In this document: positions 26,422 through 34,407 of the stretch, in pieces
Numbering within the stretch: position 1 is the first letter of the stretch
Layout of the letters: the number at the start of each line of letters is the position of its first letter
DNA from: DLAJ01 sp023663615
GTDB lineage: Bacteria > Bacillota > Clostridia > Lachnospirales > Lachnospiraceae
Reading direction: 5' to 3'
Assembly: GCA_023663615.1 (NCBI GenBank)
Contig: JAMPHA010000001.1
Coordinates: forward strand, 744,001 to 808,000
Length of the DNA stretch: 64,000 nt
Translations under genes and position numbers: made by a program
The notes under the pieces: model-generated
Seen by the model: only the letters and a program-made list of their open reading frames with translations
Told to the model about the DNA's origin: nothing
Databases searched by the model: none

Positions 26422-27834
26422 TTAAAACATCACATGCATCATCCCATCCATCTCGGAACGTCCCGCCTCAAAATAGGATGCCTGCTGTTCCTCCTTCGTT
26501 TTCAGATGCGGCACATAGGTACTCCATCTCCCGCCCCCGCTTCGATCTATGGAGATGCTGACGGGATTTCCATCCTCATTCAACTGTGTCCGAAAGCAAA
26601 ATGCATACTCCCGTTCCTCAGTCAGCCACTTGGCGCAACCGGAATAATACCTCATCAGGGTGTTTGCAATGCGGTCCGCCTCCTCGGACGTATAGCCCTT
26701 CTCCGTAAGCATCCCGCTCAATTCCTCTATGACCGCCGCCATCCGCGGACTCGGCTCCGATGTGTACGGAATCATTCCTTCCTCCACTGCAAGTTCCGGA
26801 TGCGGAACGCTTCTCCACTCATCCTCACCCGGCACTTCCAGATCCGCCAGTATCTCTTTGATCCTCTCCATATCTGTCAGCCAGACGCGCGCAAGGATGC
26901 CTTGAAAATATTCCAAATCCTCCACCCGTTCCGCTTTCGGCACAACATGAAATACGATGTCCGTACCGATCACATCATCCGTCCAGTAACGGTTCGTGAC
27001 CGAGTAATCAAGGATTCTGTACTCGCCCCTGCATTCTCCCGCATTCTGATCGTTCAATTCGATAAACAGGCGTTCCAACAGGTACCGGTTCAGATCGCGC
27101 AGCGACGCCGACGCATTTTGATCCTGCGCGCCTGTTCCGCCGCCTGCTTCTCCGACACCGTTTTCCCCATCCGCACTTTCCCAAAAACTGTTATCATAGG
27201 TGTACGGTGCCTCAATCCCTCCGTCGCCCGGATACAGGTAAGAAGTAAACCCATCGTCTTTCTCATCCCACACTACAAGGAAATCCAGCTCACCAAGCGG
27301 AACACCACCATTCAATCGCCAATACGCCCGCATAAACTGTGCAGCTAATTCCTCTGCTTCCTCCTCTCCTATCCCCGTATTCTGTTCCATGATCGCATCT
27401 GCGAGCGACACTTCGTCCCATTCAAGGTCTTCCGTATCTGTAATTCCTACCTTATCCAACATATTTTGAAAAACAGCCAATTCCTCAATTGGTGCTCTGC
27501 GTCTCCCCAAACGATAATCAATATACATCATCTGCCCGTTTCGACCTTCTCCATAATCGGTCAATCCCTCCGACCAACTCACGGAGTAATCAAACAAATC
27601 ATAATTGCAGGCAGGAAATATCCCCTCTAACAGAAAAAACTCTGCCTGCCTTTCTTTCTCCAACGCAATATCAATCCCTTCACGGACGTCGATCACCTCT
27701 CCGGCGGCATTTGAATCTGCCTCTATTCCGTATCCGGCTGTGTTCTCCGTAACCTGTGACAGACATTCTCCCTGCAATGTCAAAGTTCCTAACACCATAA
27801 CCGCCGCGATTGCCATAGCGTTCTCGATTCCCAT
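26422..27834 (-). CDS. Secreted two-module protein, copy A (unknown function)
   Basis: I do not recognise a named family. The protein of about 470 residues has a signal-like hydrophobic N-terminus (GIENAMAIAAVMVLGTLTLQ) and then two related modules. Each has a core I-x-DYSV, an acidic/aromatic stretch, F-Q-x-ML/GIL and a VGITD/VWLTD turn; the C-terminal module ends with a CFRTQL segment and HLKTKEEQ. The same module occurs once in the amidase protein encoded just upstream at 27868-29070, and the whole protein is paralogous to copy B at 29381-30817. The start at 27834 has GGGGGGA 6 nt upstream. A Gly/Glu/Asn-rich linker separates the modules. Confidence 0.8.
   Translation of the reverse strand: MGIENAMAIAAVMVLGTLTLQGECLSQVTENTAGYGIEADSNAAGEVIDVREGIDIALEKERQAEFFLLEGIFPACNYDLFDYSVSWSEGLTDYGEGRNGQMMYIDYRLGRRRAPIEELAVFQNMLDKVGITDTEDLEWDEVSLADAIMEQNTGIGEEEAEELAAQFMRAYWRLNGGVPLGELDFLVVWDEKDDGFTSYLYPGDGGIEAPYTYDNSFWESADGENGVGEAGGGTGAQDQNASASLRDLNRYLLERLFIELNDQNAGECRGEYRILDYSVTNRYWTDDVIGTDIVFHVVPKAERVEDLEYFQGILARVWLTDMERIKEILADLEVPGEDEWRSVPHPELAVEEGMIPYTSEPSPRMAAVIEELSGMLTEKGYTSEEADRIANTLMRYYSGCAKWLTEEREYAFCFRTQLNEDGNPVSISIDRSGGGRWSTYVPHLKTKEEQQASYFEAGRSEMDGMMHVMF
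26558..27066 (-). repeat. 509-bp block identical to 29517-30025
   Basis: Comparing lines by eye, this segment is base-for-base the same as 29517-30025 (offset 2959), while the flanks within the same two genes differ at many positions, including third codon positions. The block covers most of the C-terminal module of copy A. Confidence 0.92.
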
Positions 27835-27867
27835 TAACAATCCCCCCAAACGCCCTTGGTTATTCAA

Positions 27868-29070
27868 TCAATAATTCAGATAATTGACGTGATAAAATCT
27901 ATAGCCTGACAAATCTGATATTTTGAAAGCATGGTTTTTTCGATCATGCGTATGTGCACAGACATACACATCGCTTCCATTGATGCCTACAATAAACATG
28001 ATATGACTATTACTTGCCACGACATCACCTGTTATCGCCTCGCTGCTGCTACATTCTGACCAAAAATGAGCCTGTGTCATCGTACCGACTAAACCTCCTA
28101 CATTAACCCATGGTGTGCTTTCAGGATACCATGTGCCGGTAATCGGAAATTTCCCTTCGTGCATACATTGGGAGACATAATTTGCACAGTCATTTTGATG
28201 ATGCCATTTATATTCTTTATTGTAAATATCTTGATTATAAATATCCTCTGTAACGCTTTTTCCGCCGCATGAAGTGCTCCCGCAAATAGAGCAAGCGGTA
28301 TACTGATCTGTTTCTGACGTATGCCTCATTGCATATTGAACTGCAAGCAATCTATTGTTACTTGCACTCATCAAGGATTCCATCGCCTCTTCCGCGCTTG
28401 CGCTTTGTGCGTATACCTCAGCGATTCGCTGGTACTCCGCCTGCATCAAAGCATAGCCATTCGCATATTGTTCCTCTTTTGTCATAACCTCAAAAGTATC
28501 TTCCACATATTCATTTCCCACTTCCCGATATACAGTAAATCCCTGCTCTCTATCTCCTCTCACAACCGTCTTAAAACATATTGTATGCGACAGCTCTACG
28601 CCAACATAAGCGCTCATTTCTTGATAAGACTGTTCCAAAAAACAGGCAATCCCATCTGCACAAACAGCAGTAGATGCTCGACGCGCAAGCTGGTCACTCA
28701 TTATCTCCTGTGTATATGCGGCAATCATGCAATCCTCCGAGATGCCGACCGCTGCAAGCATACCTGAATAAACCTCTAAATCTTCTACGCTTTGCACTTT
28801 TGAAATGATATTTAGCGATACCTCTGTAAAAACTTCATTTGCGCTGTCCCCATACCAACTATGTATATCATAATCTATAATATCATAATCCGGCTCATAC
28901 TGGAGCTTTACCTCACTCATCAAATAATCCTCAATATCTTCGATCGAAACCACACTGTCTGCATCGACTCTCAAGGTCATGCTCCACCATGTAATATTGC
29001 TCAGTAACATCACACAAAACATTACCCACGCTATATTATGACGCATTCTCTTTTTTCTACCCTTCTCCAT
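27868..29070 (-). CDS. Secreted amidase-domain protein (putative Amidase_6, papain-like) with an N-terminal module shared with its neighbours
   Basis: The start at 29070 has AAGGAGG 8 nt upstream. A membrane or signal segment (NIAWVMFCVMLLSNITWW) is followed by one copy of the module seen in copies A and B: YDIIDYDIHSWY, VEDLEVYSGMLAAVGIS, TICFKTVV and VMTKEEQ. The C-terminal 150 residues look like the putative amidase domain: AVQYAMRHTS, then HHQNDCANYVSQCMHEG with the nucleophile cysteine near residue 293, and SNSHIMFIVG with a histidine near residue 358. Such domains cut peptide or amide bonds at the cell surface. Its stop is 34 bp before copy A, suggesting co-transcription. Confidence 0.82.
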   Translation of the reverse strand: MEKGRKKRMRHNIAWVMFCVMLLSNITWWSMTLRVDADSVVSIEDIEDYLMSEVKLQYEPDYDIIDYDIHSWYGDSANEVFTEVSLNIISKVQSVEDLEVYSGMLAAVGISEDCMIAAYTQEIMSDQLARRASTAVCADGIACFLEQSYQEMSAYVGVELSHTICFKTVVRGDREQGFTVYREVGNEYVEDTFEVMTKEEQYANGYALMQAEYQRIAEVYAQSASAEEAMESLMSASNNRLLAVQYAMRHTSETDQYTACSICGSTSCGGKSVTEDIYNQDIYNKEYKWHHQNDCANYVSQCMHEGKFPITGTWYPESTPWVNVGGLVGTMTQAHFWSECSSSEAITGDVVASNSHIMFIVGINGSDVYVCAHTHDRKNHAFKISDLSGYRFYHVNYLNY

Positions 29071-29117
29071 TGAAATCCCCTCCTTTTCCAAATCATGTTT
29101 GTAGAGTTCTTTTCCGT

Positions 29118-29146
29118 AGTTTATCATCTTTTTCGTTCAAATACAA
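29118..29146 (-). promoter_or_regulatory. Candidate promoter of the amidase-domain gene
   Basis: TTGTAT (29141-29146) and TAAACT (29118-29123) are separated by 17 bp on the minus strand, about 45 bp before the ATG at 29070. Both hexamers match consensus in at least four positions. Confidence 0.55.
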
Positions 29147-29257
29147 GTATAGTTTTTTGCTAGTGTCCTTTTTCTGAAACTGCATAATACATCCATCCAC
29201 ATTTCAGCAAATTTATATAAAATCAGCAAATCTAAATGAGCTCAAAAAGGAAGAAGG

Positions 29258-29264
29258 TGTCGAA
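29258..29264 (+). promoter_or_regulatory. Exact 0A-box core (TGTCGAA)
   Basis: The sequence TGTCGAAAA on the plus strand contains the Spo0A recognition core TGTCGAA. It lies about 110 bp upstream of the candidate amidase promoter and three genes from the Spo0A-domain gene. A 7-mer is expected by chance roughly eight times in a window of this size, so the position matters more than the match. Confidence 0.35.
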
Positions 29265-29316
29265 AATTCTATCCTGAGTTATAAAAATATAAGAAATCAG
29301 ATACCACAAGAAAGTG

Positions 29317-29360
29317 AAATAGAGCCGATAATCCCAACAAACAGATTCCCGGCTCTATTT
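29317..29360 (-). terminator. Hairpin after copy B, probable terminator
   Basis: A perfect 10-bp inverted repeat (AAATAGAGCC / GGCTCTATTT) flanks a 24-nt loop about 20 bp after the copy B stop. The downstream minus-strand sequence is T-rich but interrupted (TTTCACTTTC), so termination may be incomplete. Confidence 0.55.
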
Positions 29361-29380
29361 GTTACATCTTATGACACGCA

Positions 29381-30817
29381 TTAAAACATCACATGCATCA
29401 TCCCATCCATCTCATCACGTCCCGCCTGAAAATAGGATTCCTGCTGTTCCTCCTTTGTTTTCAGATGAGGCACATAGGTATTCCAACTCCCGCCCCCGGT
29501 TCTATTTATGGAGATACTGACGGGATTTCCATCCTCATTCAACTGTGTCCGAAAGCAAAATGCATACTCCCGTTCCTCAGTCAGCCACTTGGCGCAACCG
29601 GAATAATACCTCATCAGGGTGTTTGCAATGCGGTCCGCCTCCTCGGACGTATAGCCCTTCTCCGTAAGCATCCCGCTCAATTCCTCTATGACCGCCGCCA
29701 TCCGCGGACTCGGCTCCGATGTGTACGGAATCATTCCTTCCTCCACTGCAAGTTCCGGATGCGGAACGCTTCTCCACTCATCCTCACCCGGCACTTCCAG
29801 ATCCGCCAGTATCTCTTTGATCCTCTCCATATCTGTCAGCCAGACGCGCGCAAGGATGCCTTGAAAATATTCCAAATCCTCCACCCGTTCCGCTTTCGGC
29901 ACAACATGAAATACGATGTCCGTACCGATCACATCATCCGTCCAGTAACGGTTCGTGACCGAGTAATCAAGGATTCTGTACTCGCCCCTGCATTCTCCCG
30001 CATTCTGATCGTTCAATTCGATAAAAAGACGTTTCAACAAATAAGTATTCAGGTCGCGCAGCGTCATTGCAGAACCTTGTGCGGCATCCTCCCCGTCAGT
30101 ACTCTCCCAAAAACTGTTGTCATATGCATAAGGCGATTCCATTCCTCCATCCCCCGGATACAGGTAAGAGGTAAAACCACTGCCTTCCTCATCCCATACC
30201 ACAAGGAAGTCCACTTCGCCAACAAGCGGAACCATTCCCTTTAACCGCCAATACGCCTGCATATAGCTCTTCGCAAGCGCGTTTGCCTCTTCTTCGCCTA
30301 CTCCTGTATTCTGTTCCATAATAGCAGTGGCAACCGACGCTTCATCCCAGTCAATTCCTTCCGTATCTGTGATTCCGACCCTGTCCAGCATATTTTGAAA
30401 AGCAGCTGACTCCTCAATCGGTTCCCTGCGCCGGCCTGCGCGACAGTCAATCCACATCATCTGCCCGTATCGTCCCTCTCCGTAATCACGTGCTTCTTCC
30501 GACCAGGTCACGGAATAGCCAAGCAGATCGTAGTTACAGGCTGGAAACAGTCCCTCCATGAAATATGCCTCTGCCTCCCGTTCTTTATCGAAAACCATTC
30601 CGGTCTCTTCATAGATGTTGATTACCTCTCCGGCGGCATTCGCTCCTGTCCCGACGCCGGATTCTTCACCGGCTCCGTTTTCTCCGACGGCCCCGCTCCC
30701 CTGACCGATGCCGCCCGCATTTCCGATGTTCCCCGTCTGCGGCGGCAGCCCGCCTCCAAGCGCCAGCGCAGCGAGAAGTATCATAGCTGCTCTCGCGATC
30801 CCACTCTCCATCCCCAT
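29381..30817 (-). CDS. Secreted two-module protein, copy B (unknown function)
   Basis: This 478-residue paralogue of copy A begins with a signal-like segment (SGIARAAMILLAALALGGG) and a Gly/Asn/Glu-rich linker (about residues 27-60) before the first module. The two DYSV modules follow: FPACNYDLLGYSVTW in the first and EYRILDYSVTNRYW in the second. Most of the second module is encoded by a 509-bp stretch that is identical to copy A, while the N-terminal half has diverged. It lacks the amidase domain of the protein between them. AAAGGGGG lies about 9 nt before the ATG. It sits just after the manC terminator. Confidence 0.8.
   Translation of the reverse strand: MGMESGIARAAMILLAALALGGGLPPQTGNIGNAGGIGQGSGAVGENGAGEESGVGTGANAAGEVINIYEETGMVFDKEREAEAYFMEGLFPACNYDLLGYSVTWSEEARDYGEGRYGQMMWIDCRAGRRREPIEESAAFQNMLDRVGITDTEGIDWDEASVATAIMEQNTGVGEEEANALAKSYMQAYWRLKGMVPLVGEVDFLVVWDEEGSGFTSYLYPGDGGMESPYAYDNSFWESTDGEDAAQGSAMTLRDLNTYLLKRLFIELNDQNAGECRGEYRILDYSVTNRYWTDDVIGTDIVFHVVPKAERVEDLEYFQGILARVWLTDMERIKEILADLEVPGEDEWRSVPHPELAVEEGMIPYTSEPSPRMAAVIEELSGMLTEKGYTSEEADRIANTLMRYYSGCAKWLTEEREYAFCFRTQLNEDGNPVSISINRTGGGSWNTYVPHLKTKEEQQESYFQAGRDEMDGMMHVMF
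29517..30025 (-). repeat. 509-bp block identical to 26558-27066
   Basis: This is the second copy of the perfectly identical block; it ends sharply at both sides, where sequence identity between the paralogues drops. The direct-repeat orientation would allow recombination that deletes or duplicates the intervening amidase gene. Confidence 0.92.
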
Positions 30818-30837
30818 CGATCATTCCCCCTTTTCCT

Positions 30838-30876
30838 AAAAAAGAACAATATCCTCCCCTTAGAGGTATTGCTCTT
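30838..30876 (-). terminator. Rho-independent terminator of manC
   Basis: On the minus strand the stem AAGAGCAATACCTC pairs with GAGGATATTGTTCTT (one bulge, one G-U), followed by a run of T. The stem includes the manC stop codon at 30860-30862. Confidence 0.75.
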
Positions 30877-31927
30877 TTCCTTCCGCCTTCAACTGTTCCA
30901 CGATATTCTTTACTTCCTGTGCTTTATCCTTATGGCAGACTAAGATCGCGTCATCCGCCTCGACGATGATGAGGTCCTCCACGCCGAGCGCCGCGATCAG
31001 CTTGCTCTTTGCATAAGAGATACAATTCTTCGTATCCAGATGCACCTGTTCGCCGTAAATGATATTCCCGTCCTCGTCCGGCTCGTACAGCGCCTGCAGC
31101 GCATCCCAGCTTCCGACGTCATTCCACCCGAACTCGCCGATCAGCACGAGCACCTTATCCGCACGTTCCATGATCCCGTAATCGATGGAGATTTTCGGGA
31201 TTGTCGGATAGACCGCCTCCAGCACCTCCCGCTCGCGCGGCGTATTCATCGCCCTGCCGATCTGCTCCAGCTTTTCATAAATATCCGGCAGCAGCCGCTT
31301 GAAATAAGCAAGGATTGTCGATGCCTTCCACACGAACATGCCGCTGTTCCATAAAAAGCTCCCGCTCTTCACATACGCCTTCGCCGTACGAATATCCGGT
31401 TTTTCCACGAAATCCACCACATCATAATACTCGCGGTGTTTTCCCGCCTTATATTGGATGTACCCGTATCCGGTCGAGGCAAACGCCGGCTTAATACCGA
31501 TCGTCACAAGCCTGCCCGTTTTCTCTGCGGCTGCCACCGCCCGTTTCATGACCTTTGTATACGCCTGCGGCTGCTTGATATAATGATCGGACGGCAGGAT
31601 GCACATAACGCCGTCCCCATGCTTTTTCATGATCTGCATTGCCGCATAACCGATACATGCCGATGTATTGCGCGCCGCCGGTTCGGACAAAATGTGCGTC
31701 TCATCCAGACGCCCCGCCGTCGCCTCCAGCATTTTCGGCGTTTGTGACACGTTCGTCACGACATAAATATTCTGTTTATCCACAAACTCCGCAAGCCTGT
31801 CCACGGTTTCGTTTACCATGAGATCCGAGCCTGTCAGGTTCAGGAACTGCTTCGGCAGATCCTGTCTTGAAAGCGGCCAGAACCGCGTACCGCCGCCGCC
31901 TGCAAGAATCACTCCGAACGTATTCAT
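30860..31927 (-). CDS. manC: Mannose-1-phosphate guanylyltransferase
   Basis: The protein of 355 residues begins MNTFGVILAGGGGTRFWPLSR, the GTP-binding signature of the ManC family, and has VDFVEKPD and SGMFVWKAS as in sugar nucleotidyltransferases. ISIDYGIMERAD and FGWNDVGSWDAL are typical of the GDP-mannose branch. It joins GTP and mannose-1-phosphate to give GDP-mannose, the substrate of Gmd. The isomerase domain of bifunctional AlgA-like enzymes is absent, so mannose-6-phosphate must come from elsewhere. The start at 31927 follows AAGGAG. Upstream lies a G tract within a possible promoter. The gene follows gmd and fcl in the GDP-fucose group. Confidence 0.93.
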   Translation of the reverse strand: MNTFGVILAGGGGTRFWPLSRQDLPKQFLNLTGSDLMVNETVDRLAEFVDKQNIYVVTNVSQTPKMLEATAGRLDETHILSEPAARNTSACIGYAAMQIMKKHGDGVMCILPSDHYIKQPQAYTKVMKRAVAAAEKTGRLVTIGIKPAFASTGYGYIQYKAGKHREYYDVVDFVEKPDIRTAKAYVKSGSFLWNSGMFVWKASTILAYFKRLLPDIYEKLEQIGRAMNTPREREVLEAVYPTIPKISIDYGIMERADKVLVLIGEFGWNDVGSWDALQALYEPDEDGNIIYGEQVHLDTKNCISYAKSKLIAALGVEDLIIVEADDAILVCHKDKAQEVKNIVEQLKAEGKEQYL

Positions 31928-31948
31928 CCGATTCCTACTCCTTATTTT

Positions 31949-31976
31949 ATCATACATCCTACCCCCCCCCCGTCAA
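31949..31976 (-). promoter_or_regulatory. Candidate manC promoter with a G9 tract in its spacer
   Basis: On the minus strand TTGACG (31971-31976) and TATGAT (31949-31954) both match consensus at five of six positions and are 16 bp apart. Nine consecutive G residues (31962-31970) fill most of the spacer. Changes in tract length by one base would alter spacing to 15 or 17 bp. The predicted start site would lie very close to the ribosome-binding site, which is a weakness of the call. Confidence 0.5.
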
Positions 31977-32008
31977 GAGGGTGCAGGGAAACTCCATTCT
32001 TTGCATAT

Positions 32009-32066
32009 AGAATGGCTTAGTTTCTCTTAGACCGTGTATTTTACAGTCTTAGAGAAACTCCATTCT
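32009..32066 (-). terminator. Long hairpin directly after fcl
   Basis: An imperfect palindrome of 58 bp starts right after the fcl stop codon: AGAATGG / CCATTCT at the outside and AGTTTCTCTAAGAC / GTCTAAGAGAAACT inside, with one mismatch. No clear T tract follows, so it may stabilise or process the mRNA rather than terminate it. A part-copy (AAAGAATGGAGTTTC) is repeated about 50 bp further on, and a related hairpin lies at the end of gmd. Confidence 0.5.
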
Positions 32067-33008
32067 TTATAGCCTTGCGCGCTCCACGTTCTCGCAAAAC
32101 CATGCGTACGCTTTGGCGACGCCTTCCTCAAGCTCCACCTTATGCGTCCAGCCCAAATCGTGCAGCTTCGTCACATCCGTCAGCTTTCTCGGCGTTCCGT
32201 CCGGCATTTCGGTATTCCAGACGATCTCGCCCTCAAAGCCCACTGTTTTTTTGACAAGCTCCGCAAGCGCCCGGATCGTCAGCTCCTTGCCCGTTCCGAT
32301 ATTCACATGCTGCTCCCCGCTGTAATTTTCCAACAGGAACACACAGGCGTCCGCCATGTCGTCCACATACAAAAACTCCCGAAGCGGCGTTCCCGTTCCC
32401 CACAGCTCCACAGTCGGTCCGCCCGCCGTCTTCGCCTCATGGAATTTACGGATCATCGCAGGCATGACATGGGAACCCGAAAGATCGTAATTGTCATACG
32501 GACCGTATAGGTTCGTCGGCATACAGGAAATAAAATCATCCCCATACTGCCGCTTATAAAATTTACACATCTCAAGACCGGCAATCTTCGCAACGGCATA
32601 CGCCTCGTTCGTCTCCTCTAACGGTCCGGTCAGCAGCGCGTCCTCTGGGATCGGCTGCGGCGCCATCTTCGGATAAATGCAGGTGCTGCCAAGGAACAGC
32701 AGTTTCTTCACACGATACTCATGGGCGCTCTGAATGACATTGCACTGGATCTGCATGTTGCTGTAGGCAAACTCCGCCGGCTTCGTATTGTTGGCATTGA
32801 TGCCGCCGACCTTCGCCGCCGCCAGAACCACGATGTCCGGGCGTTCCTTTTCAAAGAACGCGCGCACTGCCGCCTGATCGCAGAGATCAAGTTCCGCATG
32901 TGTCCTGCCGATCACGTTCGTATATCCTTTTTTCTGTAAGCTGCGCACAATCGCGCTCCCGACCAGACCGCGGTGCCCCGCCACATAAATCTTATCCGTC
33001 TTTTCCAT
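32067..33008 (-). CDS. fcl: GDP-L-fucose synthase
   Basis: The protein of 313 residues has the NADP-binding motif GHRGLVGSAIVR, AAAKVGGI, the catalytic serine region STCIYP, and the YAVAKIAG tyrosine-lysine pair. LYGPYDNYD and FLYVDDMADA are typical of the Fcl/WcaG group. It epimerises and reduces GDP-4-keto-6-deoxymannose to GDP-L-fucose, using the product of the upstream gmd gene. The start at 33008 has GGAGG 6 nt upstream and is preferred over 33014. It ends in a long hairpin. Confidence 0.94.
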   Translation of the reverse strand: MEKTDKIYVAGHRGLVGSAIVRSLQKKGYTNVIGRTHAELDLCDQAAVRAFFEKERPDIVVLAAAKVGGINANNTKPAEFAYSNMQIQCNVIQSAHEYRVKKLLFLGSTCIYPKMAPQPIPEDALLTGPLEETNEAYAVAKIAGLEMCKFYKRQYGDDFISCMPTNLYGPYDNYDLSGSHVMPAMIRKFHEAKTAGGPTVELWGTGTPLREFLYVDDMADACVFLLENYSGEQHVNIGTGKELTIRALAELVKKTVGFEGEIVWNTEMPDGTPRKLTDVTKLHDLGWTHKVELEEGVAKAYAWFCENVERARL

Positions 33009-33103
33009 CTTCATCCTCCATGCCTGTCAAAGCCTGCACACGACCTTCCCCTATCGTTCCGGTCAGCCTGCGCATTCGTGCTTCCGCATATGCAAAATTT
33101 CAA

Positions 33104-33140
33104 AAATTCTTAGTCCGTGTTCTCTGCAGACTTAGAATTT
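33104..33140 (-). terminator. Hairpin overlapping the gmd stop codon
   Basis: A 12-bp stem with one mismatch (plus-strand arms AAATTCTTAGTC and GACTTAGAATTT) has a 13-nt loop CGTGTTCTCTGCA. It overlaps the gmd stop codon at 33110-33112. On the minus strand a TTTTTGAAATTTT stretch follows, which could act as a weak T tract. The stem core and the loop edges match the hairpin after fcl. Confidence 0.45.
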
Positions 33141-34195
33141 CTTCTCACGCTCTCACAGCTCATGCCCGCGATCGCTTCCATATCCGCGTCCATCATCATC
33201 TTGACAAGCGCCTTGAAATCCACCTTGCGCTTCCATCCGAGTTCTTTTTCTGCCTTTGCGCAGTTCCCCCAAAGGAATTCCACTTCCGCCGGACGGTAAA
33301 ATTCCGGATTCACATCGACGTAAAGCCTGCCGGTCTCCGCGTCGTATCCCTTCTCGTTCACGCCCTCGCCCTCCCAGCGGATCGTGATACCGAGATTGGC
33401 AAACGCCTCCTCGACAAACTCCCGTACCGTATGCGTCTCATTCGTCGCCAGCACATAATCCCCGCATTTATCCTGCTGGAGCATGAGCCACATACCTTCG
33501 ACGTAATCTCCCGCAAATCCCCAGTCGCGCTTTGCGTTCATATTGCCGAGAGACAGCTTTTCCTGTTTCCCCGCCATGATATTTGCCAGTGCGAGTGTGA
33601 TCTTTCTCGTCACGAAATTCTCTCCGCGCCGCGGCGACTCATGATTGAAGAGAATGCCGTTGCAGGTAAACATATTGTAGGATTCCCGGTAATTGACCGT
33701 GATCCAGTACGAATACAGCTTTGCCACACCGTACGGGCTTTTCGGATAAAAAGGCGTTGCCTCGCTCTGCGGCGCCGTCTCCGGAATGCCGCCGAACAGC
33801 TCCGAGGTGGACGCCTGATAATAGCGGCAATTGCCGCCGTTGACACGGATCGCCTCCAACAGCTTTAACGTGCTTGTCCCCGTCGCGTCCGCCGTGTATT
33901 CCGGCACCTCAAAGGATACGCCGACATGGGACTGCGCCGCGAGATTATACACCTCCGTCGGGCGGATCTCGCCGATCAGCCGCATCAGATTGCTGGAATC
34001 GGTCGTATCCGCAAAATGTAAGAAAAATTTGATTTTATAATACTGGGAATGGATCAGATGATCGATACGCGCCGTGTTGGAAATACTGTGTCTGCGGATC
34101 AATCCGTGCACCTCGTAACCTTTCCCTAACAGAAATTCCGCCAGATAGGAGCCGTCCTGTCCCGTAATGCCTGTGATCAATGCGATATTGCTCAT
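33110..34195 (-). CDS. gmd: GDP-mannose 4,6-dehydratase
   Basis: The protein of 361 residues shows ALITGITGQDGSYLAE (NADP binding), RHSISNTARIDHL, NLAAQSHVGVSFE, and the SPYGVAKLY catalytic tyrosine-lysine pair, all strongly diagnostic for Gmd. It converts GDP-mannose to GDP-4-keto-6-deoxymannose. The start at 34195 has GGAGGG 8 nt upstream; the frame to 34213 is not needed. It is the first gene of the GDP-fucose group, divergent from an AraC-type regulator, with a good promoter at 34263-34291. Confidence 0.95.
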   Translation of the reverse strand: MSNIALITGITGQDGSYLAEFLLGKGYEVHGLIRRHSISNTARIDHLIHSQYYKIKFFLHFADTTDSSNLMRLIGEIRPTEVYNLAAQSHVGVSFEVPEYTADATGTSTLKLLEAIRVNGGNCRYYQASTSELFGGIPETAPQSEATPFYPKSPYGVAKLYSYWITVNYRESYNMFTCNGILFNHESPRRGENFVTRKITLALANIMAGKQEKLSLGNMNAKRDWGFAGDYVEGMWLMLQQDKCGDYVLATNETHTVREFVEEAFANLGITIRWEGEGVNEKGYDAETGRLYVDVNPEFYRPAEVEFLWGNCAKAEKELGWKRKVDFKALVKMMMDADMEAIAGMSCESVRRNSKSAENTD

Positions 34196-34262
34196 ACTGT
34201 GAGCCCTCCTCATTCTATTGTGATGGATAAAAAAATAATCTGATTTTGCGATTTCTTTTCAG

Positions 34263-34291
34263 AGTATACTATTGTATAATAATGGTATCAA
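34263..34291 (-). promoter_or_regulatory. Promoter of the gmd-fcl group
   Basis: TTGATA (34286-34291) and TATACT (34263-34268) are 17 bp apart on the minus strand. The same stretch also contains TATAAT on the plus strand (34275-34280), a possible -10 for the divergent AraC gene, although I see no good -35 for it. The two promoters would overlap, so binding of a regulator could affect both. Confidence 0.65.
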
Positions 34292-34407
34292 CCTATATTA
34301 TTGCGAAAAAATTGTATTTTATTGCTATTTATACAAAAAAGAACGCGCGTCTGCTTTCCAACGCTGCGCAGAGCAGAGAGCGCCGAACCCCGAAAGAAGG
34401 CTTTCCC

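Larger units (their letters stand above)
29071..29380. other. 310-bp intergenic region
   Basis: This gap holds the candidate promoter of the amidase gene (29118-29146), an exact 0A-box core (29258-29264), and a hairpin that probably ends transcription of copy B (29317-29360). It is AT-rich in contrast to the flanking genes and has no credible reading frame on either strand. Confidence 0.7.

Noticed and set aside
26407..27348. Long plus-strand open frame opposite copy A (and its twin at 29393-30244)
   Set aside because: It mirrors the codon pattern of the minus-strand gene, has no ribosome-binding site, and the identical stretch in both copies follows from the shared DNA block.
34246..34407. 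N-terminal extension of the AraC regulator
   Set aside because: The stretch has no ribosome-binding site at its first ATG, spans the divergent promoter and has an atypical composition; ATG 34408 has a proper site.
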